Shown here: positions 47,501 to 59,760 of the stretch, piece after piece
Layout of the letters: each line of letters opens with the position of its first letter
Numbering within the stretch: position 1 is the first letter of the stretch
Source of the DNA: Telmatactis stephensoni
Lineage: Eukaryota; Cnidaria; Anthozoa; Actiniaria; Isophelliidae
Direction of reading: 5' to 3'
DNA: 64,000 nt
Assembly (NCBI GenBank): GCA_029948255.1
Contig: JALIZF010001764.1
Span: 248,001 to 312,000, forward strand
The notes under the pieces: generated by a model
What the model saw: only the letters and a program-made list of their open reading frames with translations
What the model was told of the DNA's origin: nothing
Databases searched by the model: none
Program-made: the position numbers and the translations under genes

Positions 47501-50500
47501 AAAAAAGCGGTTTCTTTCTTGGAAAATTCCCTCCAAACTTACAGATTTTTTGAGTAAAAACATAAATTTTTAGGTCAGCAATCTTTACTTCTGTCCGAAA
47601 AAGGACTGGAAAGTAAAAAAAACATGGACCCCAGTTTATTTTATCACAGGAAGCCCGAAAACGACACCAATTTATTGATATGAGCGAAAGGGCACGCAGT
47701 GTGACATTTTTTTGGCGCGTTTTTCTTCCTTTTCTTTTGTCTTTTTTAATTTTCTATGTGTATGGAGTTCCGCTTTCGCTTCATTGACTTACAAAAGGGA
47801 TGTATATATAGTAAACAACCAGCTTTGTATTTCAGCTCTTAAATTAGGTTGTCAGACGACAGGCCTAAGCTTAAGACTCAGGTGACTTTAATTAAACTAC
47901 TGTAAATTAAGTTCTTCACTGTAAAAATGGACTGGTTATTTTAACCTAGTAAAATTGGTTAAAAATGTGGGTCTGAGGTAAACATAAATAATGGTTATTT
48001 CAAACAGTAGATGTTTTGGTCAAAATTAACAATTGGAATGGTTGAAACTACCATTTTCTGGAGGTAAGAACTACCAATTATTTATGGTGAATTTGACCCA
48101 ATGTGTGGTCATTTTGACCAATTTCAAAGGGTACCCATGGTGGGTCTGAGGTAACCAATTCTTTTTGGTTGAAGTCTGTTAATTTAACCATTTGGTAATG
48201 GTAAAACTATGCTGTTAAATTAACCAATTAGACATTTGGTTATATCAACATTTTTATTGTATGGGGACACACTGATGACAATATAGGCTAATATGTACAA
48301 CTTCAGTTATAGACAAAAATATGTAAACAAGTCACAGTAAGCCCAAAGCGTGATGACATTTTGACCCTCTCTCTATACCAGAACCCTTTTGAGCAGTTTT
48401 TGTTCACTAATTAAAACTACTTTGTATTCTTGAAGGAATTTACAGTGCACTTCACATAATCTTCAAAAGTTATGTGAAATGCACTGTAACACTTGAATAT
48501 AAAAAAATTCTTGAAAAGGATTCTGGTGTGGAGAGTGGGGTCAAAATGACATAACCCTTTGGGCTTATTGTTTACAGGCAACACAAATGAAAAATCTACT
48601 CCAATAGTTTTACCGAATAGATGCTAGTTTCAATTTTGTCATGAATACAGCCAATAGCCACTGAATATATATGTCAGTTAAGTGTCAAATTCATTAAGAC
48701 AAAATCTGATAATCTACAAGTTCTGTTCTCTAAACAAAAACTACAGATTCAAATATACTAAAATGCCACAAAAGAGTATCAAGCAAGGCTGCCAGTATGT
48801 CAACAGCCTCAGCAAGACATACACCAAAAGGCAAGCATAAGCAATGCAAATCTTGCCCTGGTATATCAATGACTCCCAGACATTCAGCACTTTGTTTCTG
48901 TGATTGAAAGGTGTTCAGAACATCTATACTATATATATATGTATTTGATTTTTCCACTTTGGAATGAGACATTGTATTGACATATGACTCCAATTGGCTA
49001 AACAATCTTTCACTTTTTTTGCAGTTGTGACAAAAAAGAAACTTTGCATACACTTATAAATTTCAAAAATTATTGTTGCATTGTCTACTTTTTGGGTACT
49101 GAACATTGAGAAGGTAAAAAACTGATCAGAATTAATTACAGCTTTGATGGGCTACCATTCCTTCAGCAAAAATAAACTGCCATTGGCTGAACATCATCAA
49201 GAGTACCACTCTATAATGAGAAATTAAAGGCATCATGAGCAAACATGCAACACCTAATATCTAATTCAATATTTTGCACTCATCTACAAAAATAGATCCA
49301 TCATTAATCTTGAAAATGGGCTATTCCAATCTTTATCTGCACTCCCCCTGTTGAGGTCTGTTTTAACTCCCCTGGTCCCATGGAAATCCAGCATGAAATA
49401 TTGCCATCCTCTTTGGAAATTCCAGGTAAATTTTAATGAATTTGGCCTTTATATCCTCTTGGAATTCCACTGGATTACAGCCATTTTTGACCTATTTCCC
49501 TGGAATTCCAGTAAATTTAAGGAACAAGGACCCCCTTGGCAACCTCCTCAACAATATGAACTTTTCACTCGTAGTTCTTTATCTGGAGCAAATGCTCACA
49601 ATAGCAATGCTTCGAAAACAAAAACAAAAATGGTAGCAGATAAAAGAAGCTAACACAGTTCTCCAGCTAATTGTATTTATAGAATTCAGTTAAGTTCCAT
49701 GCATGAAGTTCATAAATCTTGATCATGACAAGAAAACTAAAGTACATATGTAGTATATCACTTACCAATTTCATACAAGTTGAAAGCAATATTCATATCA
49801 TGTCCACGGGAAGTCTAGAACGATAAAGGAGTCAAATATTATAGTCTCACTGATTTACTGTAATCACAAGCGGCTAGTTATTAGTTCCCGGCTAAGTTTC
49901 ACATAACTTAAGTAAGCTCTGCAGTACGAGTCTCTGCTGTTTCTGCTCTTTCACAAGTCTAAATCATTAGATATGAAGAGAAAGTTTTTGTACGCCACTA
50001 AAGTAAATCGAAAATACAGCAAACTTACTTACCATTCTCAAGTAATTCACGAGACCAGCTTCGAACCGCCATTTTGTAGATCGCTTCTTCTTCGGACAAT
50101 TGCGATAAAAGACCAAAGTTTTTCCACTCAAACAATGCCATTTAAAAGAAAAACTTTTCTAAGCTTGTTTTGTTCCATCACACAAGAATAATAAGCGATT
50201 TTAGCACAAAGAGAAGAGATTGGAGAAGCAAAGGATATTCCACGCCAACAGTTCAACTGAAAATGGCTGCCTCGCCGCCAAGCGATTCAAATGTGTCACA
50301 TGATGAAATACAGAGCTCTCATTGGTCACTTGCTAAAGAGTAGCAACCAGTTTTCCTCGGATTTTGTAGAGGAAGTTTGATTTTACTTTGATTTTTTTCT
50401 TTTCTTTTTCTTTTTTTCTCAGAAAAAAGTAGCGATACCTTTTGCAATTTTTTTCTTGCATGTAAGATAGGATCAACTTTTTTCTAGATACAAAGTTTTT

Positions 50501-51962
50501 TTACGCATTATACTCATATACCTCACTGCCATTTCCGGCCTGATATTCGCTTTTGACTTGATTCTGCCAGTATTTCACTCCGTGTATTTCATATACGCTT
50601 ATATCAGGGCCGTAGCGCCCACTGGGGCTGTTTTTTCAAGGCTTGCTACGGCCCTGTATATTGAATATACTCTACCTCTCTACCTTAGTGAATTATTACC
50701 AATCAAAATGGTAATTTTAACAAAAACCAAATTGGTTACATAAAATGATACTAGAGCTCGAAAGAATGGCATTTAACGCGGGATTTTACTAAGTCTACTA
50801 CTATTGCTGTGTTATACTTAAGCTACCTACTTCTATGTGTAGTGGATTTTATTAGTACGGCTTTTACCAATTACAATGGTTATTTTAACCAAAATTGTAT
50901 TGGTGAGATTGTTGCAACCAAAACCTGATGGTTAAAACAACCAATTGGAAATGGTTGTAACCATTTTAATTGGTAGAATCAACCAATCCATTTTTACAGT
51001 GTTAATTTGTTGCATAAGGACGAGGCAAACTACATGTGGGTTAATTTTTATGTTGACATTCACATGGTTTATCATTATAGTTATTTCTACCCATAATCCC
51101 TTTCGAGTGAGTCGAGTAAGCTTTAAAATTAAATAAAAAGTAAAAGTTGTTCTAATAATTTTGTTGTTTTTCCTACCCAGGAATAATCCTTTGCAAAGTC
51201 GTCAACTTTGTCGAAAAGGTTTCGATCACAGTATCGTGCCTTCATCTTGGAGCGCTAGCATTCGATCGATTTCTGGCTGTATTCTATCCGTGTAGATCAA
51301 TGGTATCAATCAGGTCATCTAAAATAACTATCGCCGTCATCTGGGGTATATCAGCAGTATACTGGGGTCCAATACTTTATTATGGAGGACTAAGAATGAA
51401 GAAAGGCGCTCTGTCTTGTGGTGTCAGGAAGTTTACCCCAAATTGGGAATTTTGGTATTTGCCATTTATTATTTTATTATTTGGAAATCTCATTGTAATT
51501 CTAATACTGTATATTCTTGTGGCGTTAAAACTCTGGCTTCGTAAATTACCCGGGAATCAGACGTATTCGATCAATAAGCGAGTTGATCGCTCCAAGAGAC
51601 GAATGGCTAGAATGGTGACGGTAATTGTTTTTGCGTTCTACTTCTGCTTTCTCCCTTATGGGATCGGCTGGCTAGGGTGTTCCTACCTGGAGACCAAACC
51701 TAAGGAAATCTGTAATCCCTGGTACAAGTTTGTCAATATTCTAATCCTGCATTTAAACTGTGCAATCAACCCTATAATTTGTCTGGTGTTCAATCTCCAG
51801 TATCGATTGGAATGGAAACTGGCTTTGCGGGATCCCCTTGGATTTCGTGTCAAAGCTGCGAGGATGAGTTATCGAAGAAGAAAGAGCTCAACGACCACGG
51901 AAGCCATGATGACAATAGCAAACTCAAACTTAAATAAACTTTCCCATTCTGATCAACTCTAG
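41568..51962 (+). CDS. Class A GPCR, two exons with a 9.3-kb transposon-filled intron
   Basis: Exon 1 is 41568-41892 (donor GTAAGT at 41893) and exon 2 is 51181-51962 (acceptor TTCCTACCCAG ending 51180). Phase 1 matches on both sides, giving 368 residues. Exon 1 encodes a glycosylation-prone N-terminus (NLS, NIS sequons), TM1 with VGNSF, and TM2 with GASDLLLAIWSIPER. Exon 2 starts in the TM3 region: CKVVNFVEKVSITVSCLHLGALAFDRFLAVF. DRF replaces DRY. Trp in TM4, a loop-2 Cys (ALSCGVRK) able to pair with the TM3 Cys, FYFCFLPYGIGW in TM6 and NPIICLVFN in TM7 follow. The intron falls exactly between WLVEGILG and IILCKVV, so neither exon alone is a receptor. It is closest to the gene at 61743-62759. 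Ligand unknown; the peptide/amine-type class A layout does not allow a choice. Confidence 0.92.
41908..42215. mobile_element. ~308-bp MITE in the GPCR intron, TACAGCTATTTCA end
   Basis: Arms of about 60 bases: ACAGCTATTTCAAAAAAGG then GGGGCGAATGGCGAATGG on the left, complement ending AAATAGCTATATA on the right. The left 22 bases match the left end of 12114-12392 at all but one position, so the elements share a terminus. It starts only 15 bases after the exon 1 donor. Confidence 0.87.
42216..43783. other. Intronic sequence, nothing recognised
   Basis: AT-rich intron of the two-exon GPCR gene. No exon with usable splice sites and GPCR-like coding was found. Confidence 0.5.
43784..43928. mobile_element. 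145-bp hairpin MITE, TAATAGCATGG family
   Basis: TAATAGCATGGTTTGTA inward and the complement ending CCATGCTATTA at 43928, centred on AACAAAATTTTGTT. Near-perfect pairing except for short gaps. Related ends occur at 52506-53103 and 53109-53266. Confidence 0.88.
44238..44587. mobile_element. ~350-bp MITE, AAGGCCCACTTGGATGAAAAT ends, complete copy
   Basis: AAAGGCCCACTTGGATGAAA on the left; TTTTCATCCAAGTGCCCCCT on the right. TTAA at both outer edges is compatible with, but does not prove, a TTAA target. GAGTAAATGACGTCATTTAC sits in the middle (44404-44423). Confidence 0.82.
45552..46023 (+). repeat. AGAAG pentanucleotide microsatellite
   Basis: About 470 bases of GAAGA units, with a block of GAAGC units at about 45587-45612 and one 3-base phase shift near 45861. 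All frames on both strands are open, giving 180-222-residue low-complexity frames that are not genes. Confidence 0.97.
46600..46898. mobile_element. Second copy of the AAGGCCCACTTGG MITE, inverted
   Basis: Reverse orientation relative to 44238-44587: ends TTTTCATCCAAGTGGGCCTT at 46878-46897 and contains GAGTAAATGACGTCATTTA in its middle (46733-46751). The left end (CTTAGTGAAACCTATGTATA region) is more diverged. Confidence 0.75.
47917..51001. mobile_element. 3.1-kb CACTG-ended element (CACTA/Mirage/Chapaev-like), non-autonomous
   Basis: Ends CACTGTAAAAATGG (47917-47930) and CCATTTTTACAGTG (50988-51001). Subterminal arrays of TGGTTA / TAACCA motifs fill about 47930-48250 and 50690-50990, as is usual for CACTA-type transposase binding regions. 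TT on both sides is compatible with a 2-bp target duplication. The interior holds a hairpin at about 48329-48572 (AAGCCCAAAG with CTTTGGGCTT), another at about 50590-50690 and GGAATTCCA-rich text near 49370-49520. No transposase frame was found. It ends 179 bases before exon 2 of the GPCR. Confidence 0.82.
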
Positions 51963-52505
51963 CTTTAATTATATATACTATGAAACAGGAAACATTTTGT
52001 ACGAGCGACTGTCTACAAGTTCAGTACACTTGCGTCAAGCTACTTGCGTCCATCCTAAAAAGTACTTCATATCTATAACGTGGTGATCATGAGCTAATCA
52101 CGTGCATCTAACAAAATGGCTGAAAAGTAACAGAGAGTTTAGTCAAAAAAGATCAGAACATCCGGTAAATAGACGATAGAATGTTTCTTATGCAGAAAGA
52201 TGGCCCGTATAAAGCCATTAATATTTGCTTAACAAGGCCGCTCAAATGAAATAACTTTCTCAATTATGCTGCTACAAAGGAAGGACAACCAAGAAGTTAA
52301 CTGTTCGTAGGATGATATCCGGAACTTTCAATGTCTCAGCAAATGTTATTTATTGTTATAAAATAACTCTTATATAACGCGCGCTCTGATTGGCTGAAAA
52401 TTGGAAATGAGAGTATCAAACACGCTCACGTCAATTTGTTTTTTCGCCGGTGTTTTCTTTTTCCTTTTTTCGTCTATTTGCGTGTTAGTTATTTTATAAA
52501 AGAAA
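51963..52505. other. 3' flank of two-exon GPCR
   Basis: No gene seen. ATATAACGCGCGCTCTGATTGG (52373-52394) resembles the repeat text near 37840. Confidence 0.5.
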
Positions 52506-53103
52506 TAATAGCATGGTTGCCTCGGATTCTATTGTTCCGAGAGGAGCATTTAATGGCTAAATGCCCCCTCACTGCTACTAATCGAACCTCATGCATAAGC
52601 ATTAGGTACGATTAGTAACCAATCATACCTCATGTTTATGCAATAGTCCAACTATGGATACGTCCCTGAGAAATTTCCTGAGGAGACATCCGCAGCTAGC
52701 AGTACTTGAATTATGCAAATTAGCTTCAAGTAACCTTTCAGTGTAGTCTAAACCATGTGGGATGGATTACAATACTATTCAGCATGCTTGTCACATTTGG
52801 GATGGACTGGAATAATCTTGCGCATGCGTGGCACGACAATGTTATCACACAACGCTTTTTTATTTTCAATATTATTTGGTGAATATAAATAACTGTTTTA
52901 GACAAGTGAGTTGTAACGAGGCATTGTTTCCTTTGTGTTAGGTCTTTCTTGCACTTAGTTTTGTACTGTTCTGGTTGAGCGATAGTGTCTAAATAGAGTT
53001 CCCTAGAGTAATAACAGCACTTTTAATTTATTCATTTGTAACTTGTTATTTGGTCCAAATCGTTCTAGTTTTCCTATATACTTCCTCGGCAACCATACTA
53101 TTA
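52506..53103. mobile_element. ~600-bp TIR element, TAATAGCATGG family
   Basis: TAATAGCATGGTTGCC at the left and GGCAACCATACTATTA at the right. The interior near 52575-52645 has a further inverted pair around CTAATCG / CGATTAG. It is followed 5 bases later by another member of the same family. Confidence 0.78.
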
Positions 53104-53108
53104 CAAAG

Positions 53109-53266
53109 TAATAGCATGGCTATTTCGGTTGATTAGTGATTAAATGTACCCTCAGCCTCGGGAGGTTTAGTAAAAGTCCCTCGGCCTACGGCCTCGGGAC
53201 TTCCACTAAACCTCCCTCGGCTTCGGGTACATTTAATCACTAATCAACCTCATAGCCATGCTATTA
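53109..53266. mobile_element. 158-bp hairpin MITE, TAATAGCATGG family
   Basis: TAATAGCATGGCTATTTCGG inward and the complement ending CCATGCTATTA, pairing nearly throughout with a GCCTCGG-rich centre near 53187. Same end sequence as 43784-43928. Confidence 0.9.
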
Positions 53267-53287
53267 CTTATAATAAAAAACGGTTTT

Positions 53288-53418
53288 CCGTGTCTGATAG
53301 CCTGATCAAAACACTTGTGATGTGAGAACACTCGAGAGCTGTGAAAGCACTCGTATCTACAACGCTCTCTCGTGTTCTCCCAACATCACGCGTGTTTTGA
53401 TCAGGCTATCAAACACGG
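53288..53418. mobile_element. 131-bp hairpin element
   Basis: CCGTGTCTGATAGCCTGATC on the left pairs with GATCAGGCTATCAAACACGG on the right, arms about 45 bases with a few mismatches. The GTTTTGATCAGG core recalls, but does not equal, the element at 59610-59760. Confidence 0.85.
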
Positions 53419-54354
53419 GAGGTCTGCATAATCATTCATACAATATACGATAGTCGAATCCAACAATTGTTTTATTATTCATTCAAAACATATAACAAAA
53501 AAAATATGATCACACTGATTTTGAAGTGTGTTTGAAGCCATTTTTGCCGCTCAACAGACGCACTATAACGTGCGTGACGTCAGAGTACAGGAGCCAAAAC
53601 AATGTAGGACGCTGACGCCCCAGAAACGAGTATATACTTTGAATAAATAATAATTTCCGTTATCATCAAAACCTCATCCAATAATTATTCAATAGCATAC
53701 TTTGAGAAACAGGGCTATTGACGACTTTTATAATGGCCATTGCTAATTAGCATAAAAGTTGAAAAAACATTTTGGAGTTGTAACTCTTTAAAATTATGGA
53801 AGTTGTTAACAATAATATATCTTTGTCAAGATATGAGGGTTTAGAATTTTGGAAATGCTCCAAACGATGCCACAGAGTGATAAATACATACAAAACGGTT
53901 TACTTTTTTCTCCAAGATATTATGTCATATATATATTATAGTATAATATTTCGTCCAAAGCAATCAAACTTTTTGAAAATACTTTTGGAAATACTTTCCA
54001 TGAAGTATTCTCTCAGACAGCATTGTTATTTTCTGACAAAAAGCTCTCAATTTCTCTTGTGGTCTTGTAATGGCTTTGACGTAGTTACAAATAGACTCCA
54101 CAAAAATATGAGTAGTATAGATCCCCCAATATGACTGCTCATCAAACATTCACTTGAATAACCATTAGTGAAACATGTGCGTACTATTAGACCTTGATAT
54201 CACACCAAAAATCTCAAGTAGATGGTTGCGTATTTGCTCAGTCCATTACATTTGATCCAACAGATACTGAAAGATTCTTTTATGGCCACCTGCACGAGCG
54301 ACGTAGAACGCGTTCTGTCTAAGATGCAACTCAGATAAGATGCTAACCCTCGTA
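53419..54354. other. Intergenic, no gene recognised
   Basis: A 112-codon frame at 53796-54134 (+) has no family signature and lies in AT-rich DNA. Confidence 0.5.
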
Positions 54355-54707
54355 TACCGTATTTACTTCGCCCTCGATTAAGCACCGCATTTGAAAGCCA
54401 AAGTTTTAATAACCGACGCCCTCGAATAAGCGCCGCACGTATTCACACAATACAGCACTTATTTTAAGAACTGTCCGAGGCTATCATCTGCATGGAATAA
54501 GGAAGACAACAAGTACAGTATAACTCAACGTTGTAATTTTGTGAAAATTATGAAATTTGATTGAATTTCTGGTCTGACAATTGCTTAAATCATTCCAAAA
54601 TATTGTGATTTTCAATAAACGCCGAATTAGGGCCGCATCAGAAGTCTTGTAATAATATAAAATAAAATATGATAATCACCGCGGCGCTTATACGAGTAAA
54701 TACGGTA
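54355..54707. mobile_element. 353-bp MITE, TACCGTATTTACT ends
   Basis: TACCGTATTTACTTCG (54355-54370) and CGAGTAAATACGGTA (54693-54707). Subterminal CGCCCTCGATTAAGC / GCGCCG units resemble short internal tandem motifs. The TACCGT ends and GCG-rich units relate it loosely to the element at the 3' end of GPCR copy 2. Confidence 0.83.
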
Positions 54708-55218
54708 AACGACACTTTTGGTTCATTTTCTTAACACTGTGACTTAACGAGCTGAAGAAATGACAGTGAGCTGTTTCTCGCTGCCACGAATCCCGACAAA
54801 AAGTGTGGTTTATATGCATGGATCAGCTTGAGCTGCTTATTAGATCGGGCGCGTCGTTTTTTGTTATTATTGTTGTTGCTGTTGTTGTTGTTGTTGTTAC
54901 TATTATTATTTTTGTTATGCTGCTATTGTTGTTGTTGTTTAATCTGTGGAAACTGTGACTTAACTCTATTAGTCTCTGATGATGCTGTAGACAGCGAAAG
55001 CTCAGACTCATCGCTTTTTGTAAGTATTTACAGCAGTACTAGGCCGCAATTGCTAAAACTTTTCATCGTTGTTGTTGTTGTTGTTACTATTATTATTGTT
55101 GTTGTTATTGTTGCTATTGTTGTTGTTGTCAAAAACAAAAGCAAAACAAGAAAACAAAAAATGCGAAATTTATACAGTGCTGGACCCATAAGACATCAAG
55201 TAAGTCTAGCTAAAAACA
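54708..55218. other. Intergenic with TTG microsatellites
   Basis: TTG-rich microsatellite tracts at about 54862-54945 and 55067-55130. The two open frames here are Leu- or Val-rich artefacts of the repeat. Confidence 0.7.
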
Positions 55219-55673
55219 GACGATTTTATGCCTTTGCGATCATAAAAAGAACATTAAATACTGTACATAAAAACTTGACATAAGCTCGGCGTCTAGAGGA
55301 AAGACACCTATATACTACTGACACTTTCCTCCTGCCCTTCGGTGTCCGTATTAGACCGGAGGTTTCACTTGACGATTTATGCCTCTGCGATCATAAAATG
55401 AACATTAAATACTGTACATAAAAACTTGACATAGGCTCGGCGTCTATAGCAAAAAGACACCTCTCTAATACTGACCCTTCCTCCTGCCCTTCAGTGTCCG
55501 TATTAGAGAGGTTTCACTTGACGATTTATGCCTTTGCGATCACAAAAAGAACATTAAATACTGTGCATGAAAACTTGACATAAGCTCGGGAAGGTCTATA
55601 GGAAGGGCACCTCTATACTACTGACACTTTCCTTCCTGCCCTTCGGTGTCCGTATTAGAGAGGTTTCACTTGA
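55219..55673 (+). repeat. Three-copy ~150-bp tandem repeat
   Basis: GACGATTT occurs at 55219-55220, 55370 and 55520, and each unit continues TATGCC, GCGATCA, GAACATTAAATACTGT, AACTTGACATA, GCTCGG and CCTGCCCTTC(G/A)GTGTCCGTATTAGA, ending GGTTTCACTTGA. The units differ by small indels. AAGGGCACC / GGTGTC and GGAAAG / CTTTCC pairs could form a stem within each unit. No known RNA family is recognised. Confidence 0.9.
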
Positions 55674-56418
55674 ATCAATTTTTTGGCAAGTTTTAATGAG
55701 TGATTTACACAAGAACTTAATTAGCAGCACGTATAAGACGCATAACAGGACTTTCTGACACTCCGTTTTTGGCAAGAGTTTTGGCAAGGAGAAAATAAAG
55801 CGTACTTTCTATTTATAGAGAGAGGGTAAGACAATGTAAGGAGAGCCGGTTTTTTGCTGTGATCCTCTGCATCGCTAGCGATCGAGTTTTTCATGCTTTC
55901 TCCTTGCTCTTGGGAAGAAGGAAAAACTGCGTTTTGATCGCAGGCTGAAGTGAAGGCTGAGAAAAAAAAAACAGCTGTCATTTCGCTCACTCCTGGACGT
56001 TTTCTCAGGCTAACTAGAGTGGCAAAGCCCTTGACATACAATCTGCATCAACACAAACCTTGCCTTTTCGATTGACTTCGACACATCTAGCTAACTTCTA
56101 TCTTTTAAGATAAATGATAATCTTCTCGAGAGAACAAGGCAGAATCGTCAAGTTTCATCACATAAGGAAAAAAGTCATTTCATTGGGAAAGTTGTATAAC
56201 GAGAAAATCATTTACAATGCGTTTACTCTAGCTATCAGAAACTGCTGCAAACTAAACATTGTCCGTTTAATAAAGGGTGTGTGTGTTCACACTGTAGAAT
56301 TGGCATAGAAAGGGTTTTGAGTTCTGGAATTACGGGATTCTGCCAAAATTCAAACTATTTAACAAATTGCTCGCTGCGCTCGTGATTCCACCTGAGTTTT
56401 GAACATTTTATGACGTAA
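55674..56418. other. Intergenic, repeat-like frame, no gene
   Basis: A minus-strand frame at 56041-55721 (VSLRKRPGVSEM near its start) looks like read-through of a repeated element. No gene can be supported. Confidence 0.45.
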
Positions 56419-56584
56419 AGAGTGTGTCAATAAGAGGACAGACAACTCAAAACCATCTTCAATTCGTTTTTACAACAATTATTTGAGATAAAAGTTTAAA
56501 AAAACCTTATCAAACGGGGCAACAGAATGAGTGCGCGCGCCGAAACGCGTCAGCAGTGTGTCTGTCCCCTTATTGACACACTCT
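56419..56584. mobile_element. 166-bp MITE
   Basis: AGAGTGTGTCAATAAGAGGA on the left and its complement TCCCCTTATTGACACACTCT on the right; about 25-base arms with one mismatch. Confidence 0.85.
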
Positions 56585-59500
56585 AATCAACCAATCAGAT
56601 CGCGAGATTAGTATCAAGTGTTGTAAAAATATATGTTGAATCGTGAAATTCTACGACAGTAGCAGTTGCTACCACAGGTTAATAAGTGAACAACAAAGCG
56701 TAATATAAACTGCTACGATATATTATAAATGAAAAAGAAAACAAAAACACAAAGGAAAAAAAAATCGTCGCGACACAACACTAACTAAAACAATTTATAA
56801 TTACGTCAATACTAATTGGTTTAATTGTTTCTCTCTCTTGGATAACCATCGTTTCACTTGTTTTTCGCCGTCTCTCGTGTTCCCTTTTGCATTCGTTGAA
56901 TTGTTAAGCACTATATCACACATCATTGCCAGAAATGTTGGACGATTGTTTTATTATGCGCGCGCAATAATTAATGGATTTACTGAGACTGCTTCCCCCA
57001 CACCCACCTTTTACAATGTTGCTGTGAGTAGTACTTATCACCTTGAAATCAGTTGACAGACTTTATGGCTGCCAGCAACATTGTTTAGGGGGCGGGGAAT
57101 TCAATATCTGAAAGCTACTAAAGTGCATAGTTACCAAAACACTCTGAATGTCACATCGTGCCAATTATCGTGCTGAATAACATTTGGCAGGGATCGTTGC
57201 ATGTTGACGGAAACTCCAAAAAAAGCTTCGCATCTAATTAAAAAAGGCGGGACGTTCTGGCTCGAGCGTATTTCAATAATAGTAGAAGAAAATATACTTT
57301 TAGCCAAAGCTACTACAAAAGATGTTAAAAGACTAGTAGTCGATGAAATTTGGCAACGCCAAAATATCTTCCATTGAGTTGAATCGTTACATTGTGGGTT
57401 TTGACGATTTGACCAATTCCCGTGACAACTACTGCCGGTACCTAAAAATACTCCATTGAATTCGCTCGTTTTAACTAATCAAATAAAATACTTCATGATC
57501 CGCTGATGCTCATTAGAAATTTAGTAGGCAAAGAAGTTTCTATTTTGTATTTAATTGGTGTTCATTAAGCCAGCGCAAAGAACGCCAGCGCACAGAACGT
57601 GCAAACGAAGCAGCAACGAAATGAACGAGAGCCGTGGGCGAGTACTTCTACACTTTCCGAGTATTCTCGTCGCTTCCTGTTTTATTACTCAAGTAATAAG
57701 CTCATGACCATTTTTTTGATTTTAAAGAATAGTTAGCGGTGAGTATAATGATCTGATTGTGTTAAGAAGACAAGTAGGGAAAAGATATTTGGCCACGTAC
57801 AATCAACTGCAAATTGCTACTTCATTTTCATCAAGCGCCGAGTTAATGAAATAATCAGTTATGTTCATCCTTATAGCAGTTTGTTGTATTTGTTTTATAT
57901 CAAAAATGTTGTTGAAAAAGTCGAATTTTCCCGGATAAAAAGGAAAAAGGAATAGCCAGTCATCTAAAAAACGGAACGAAAAAGCTGGAAAAAAAAAAAA
58001 TAATAATAAGTGGTGAAAGGAAAAACAAAAATAAAAAACGTCAAGAAGAATTTCGAGTTGCGTGAACTACATATACCGCAACCATCCCTTTTTAGTTTAT
58101 GAATTACATGTTTTCATTTTCTCGAAACTCCCTTCCTCTCCTCGATCTCTCTAGCTCTTTCCCCAAAAACAACATCACTCAGTATTGAAATCAAAACAAA
58201 AAGACCATTGACATAATGTCACCACGTTTTTAGTAAATTATGCTGTTTGTGTACGCCTTTCAAGATCTGTTGTTTTAACAAGCTATGGCGACAGGCAAAA
58301 ACACTTAGAGAGTAGTGATTAGTAGACGAATAATAGGGCCGTCACATCCATTTTCGTTCGGCACAATAAACTCTGTCTTCACTTTATTGAAATAAACTTG
58401 AAAGTAAAAAGCATTATGTAGCTAGCTTTTGTGTTAATGAATTTAGGTGGTACTGAAATTAAAGAATGCTTAGAGAATTCTCCTCGATTTCTTATTTGCA
58501 TTCAAATATTCAGAAAGGTGCTTTAGGGCACGAACAATCTGGCGGCCAAACAACCATCTGCAAGCAACTAGAGTTCAAGCTATTTACGATGATGAAACCG
58601 CTCGTGTAGCGTCTTAACTACAAAATATTTCCTGGACTCGGAGCAAAAATTGATTAAAATCGAGATATTTCGAGTAAATCGATCTCAAAGTCTTCATCAG
58701 GGTCAGTTTTGTCGTTACTCCCAGGGCATGCAAAAGATTAGCTTTTTCTTAAGTAACAACCATCTTTATAGTTACGCCCTCTCTATTAACTCTTCCTATC
58801 AGTCTACCACGATCGTATGACAGAAAGAGAACATTTTCTCTTGATGACAGATCGATATTAGGAAATTAGGCCATCAGCACTAGTCAACAAGACTTCGGCA
58901 AAGTGTTAATATCTGATGAGAGCCGGGATAACTTTAGTCGCATATAGCAGCAACAGATGGAAAACTTCATTTTTTACCCTTAATTCCAACTACTCAACTT
59001 GTCTCGACATTCAAAATAAAAACGACTAAAAAGTTAAATTGAAATGAATTGAATGAAAAATTGATTCACTTATTTCTCTAACCGTCTAGAAATATAAATC
59101 GCTGTGAGACGTTCGTTGAAAAGTAATTTAACACACAAAAAATGAAGAGGTTACAGGTCTACCAGTCGATATTAACAACAATTTAGGAAAAAGAATTAAT
59201 CGACACAACGAAATGAAATGAAACCAAAAAATAACAAGAATATACTGGACAAACCTCCTCAGTGATTTTAAAGGAATACCTACTGTCTAGGAAAAAAACA
59301 TGAAGAAGAACACGTAAACAGCTCAAGAAAGCTTCAAATTATACTGGTGGGATAATGAACAAAGACAAGCACGTAATGTTATTCTATAATAGAGTTGATA
59401 TAGCGGGCCAGAGGTATACACGAGAGATTGGTCAGGTACTTTTCAATTGGCAGCTAGTGAAATCCAATTTTAATTGACTGGAGTGTGCATAGATTTGAAT

Positions 59501-59609
59501 TTTCCAAGTCAAAACATTAGATATCCAGCTTGGTTTTACATCCATATAAGGTCATCACTACAGGCGTTTCAATATAAGATCATCATTAGGACAATAAACT
59601 ACTGAAGAA
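56585..59609. other. Intergenic, no gene recognised
   Basis: Three kilobases with no coding motif, microsatellite or inverted repeat of note. CG-alternating tracts are short. Confidence 0.5.
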
Positions 59610-59760
59610 ATAGAAAACGCTGGCGCGTGCTGTGTGCAGATGTATAGCACGCGGGGATTGATCAGAACACGAAAGAAATGTTAAAAGACGCTTCTCGAGT
59701 GTTCTGATCAATCCCCAAGTGCTCTAAATCTGCACACAGCACAGCGGGCAAGTTTTCTAT
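59610..59760. mobile_element. 151-bp hairpin element
   Basis: ATAGAAAAC...GTGCTGTGTGCAGAT on the left pairs with ATCTGCACACAGCAC...GTTTTCTAT on the right, and GGGGATTGATCAGAACAC pairs with GTGTTCTGATCAATCCCC inside. Confidence 0.87.

Noticed and set aside
55721..56041. 106-codon minus-strand frame as a gene
   Set aside because: No known domain and repeat-like context; likely part of an interspersed element.
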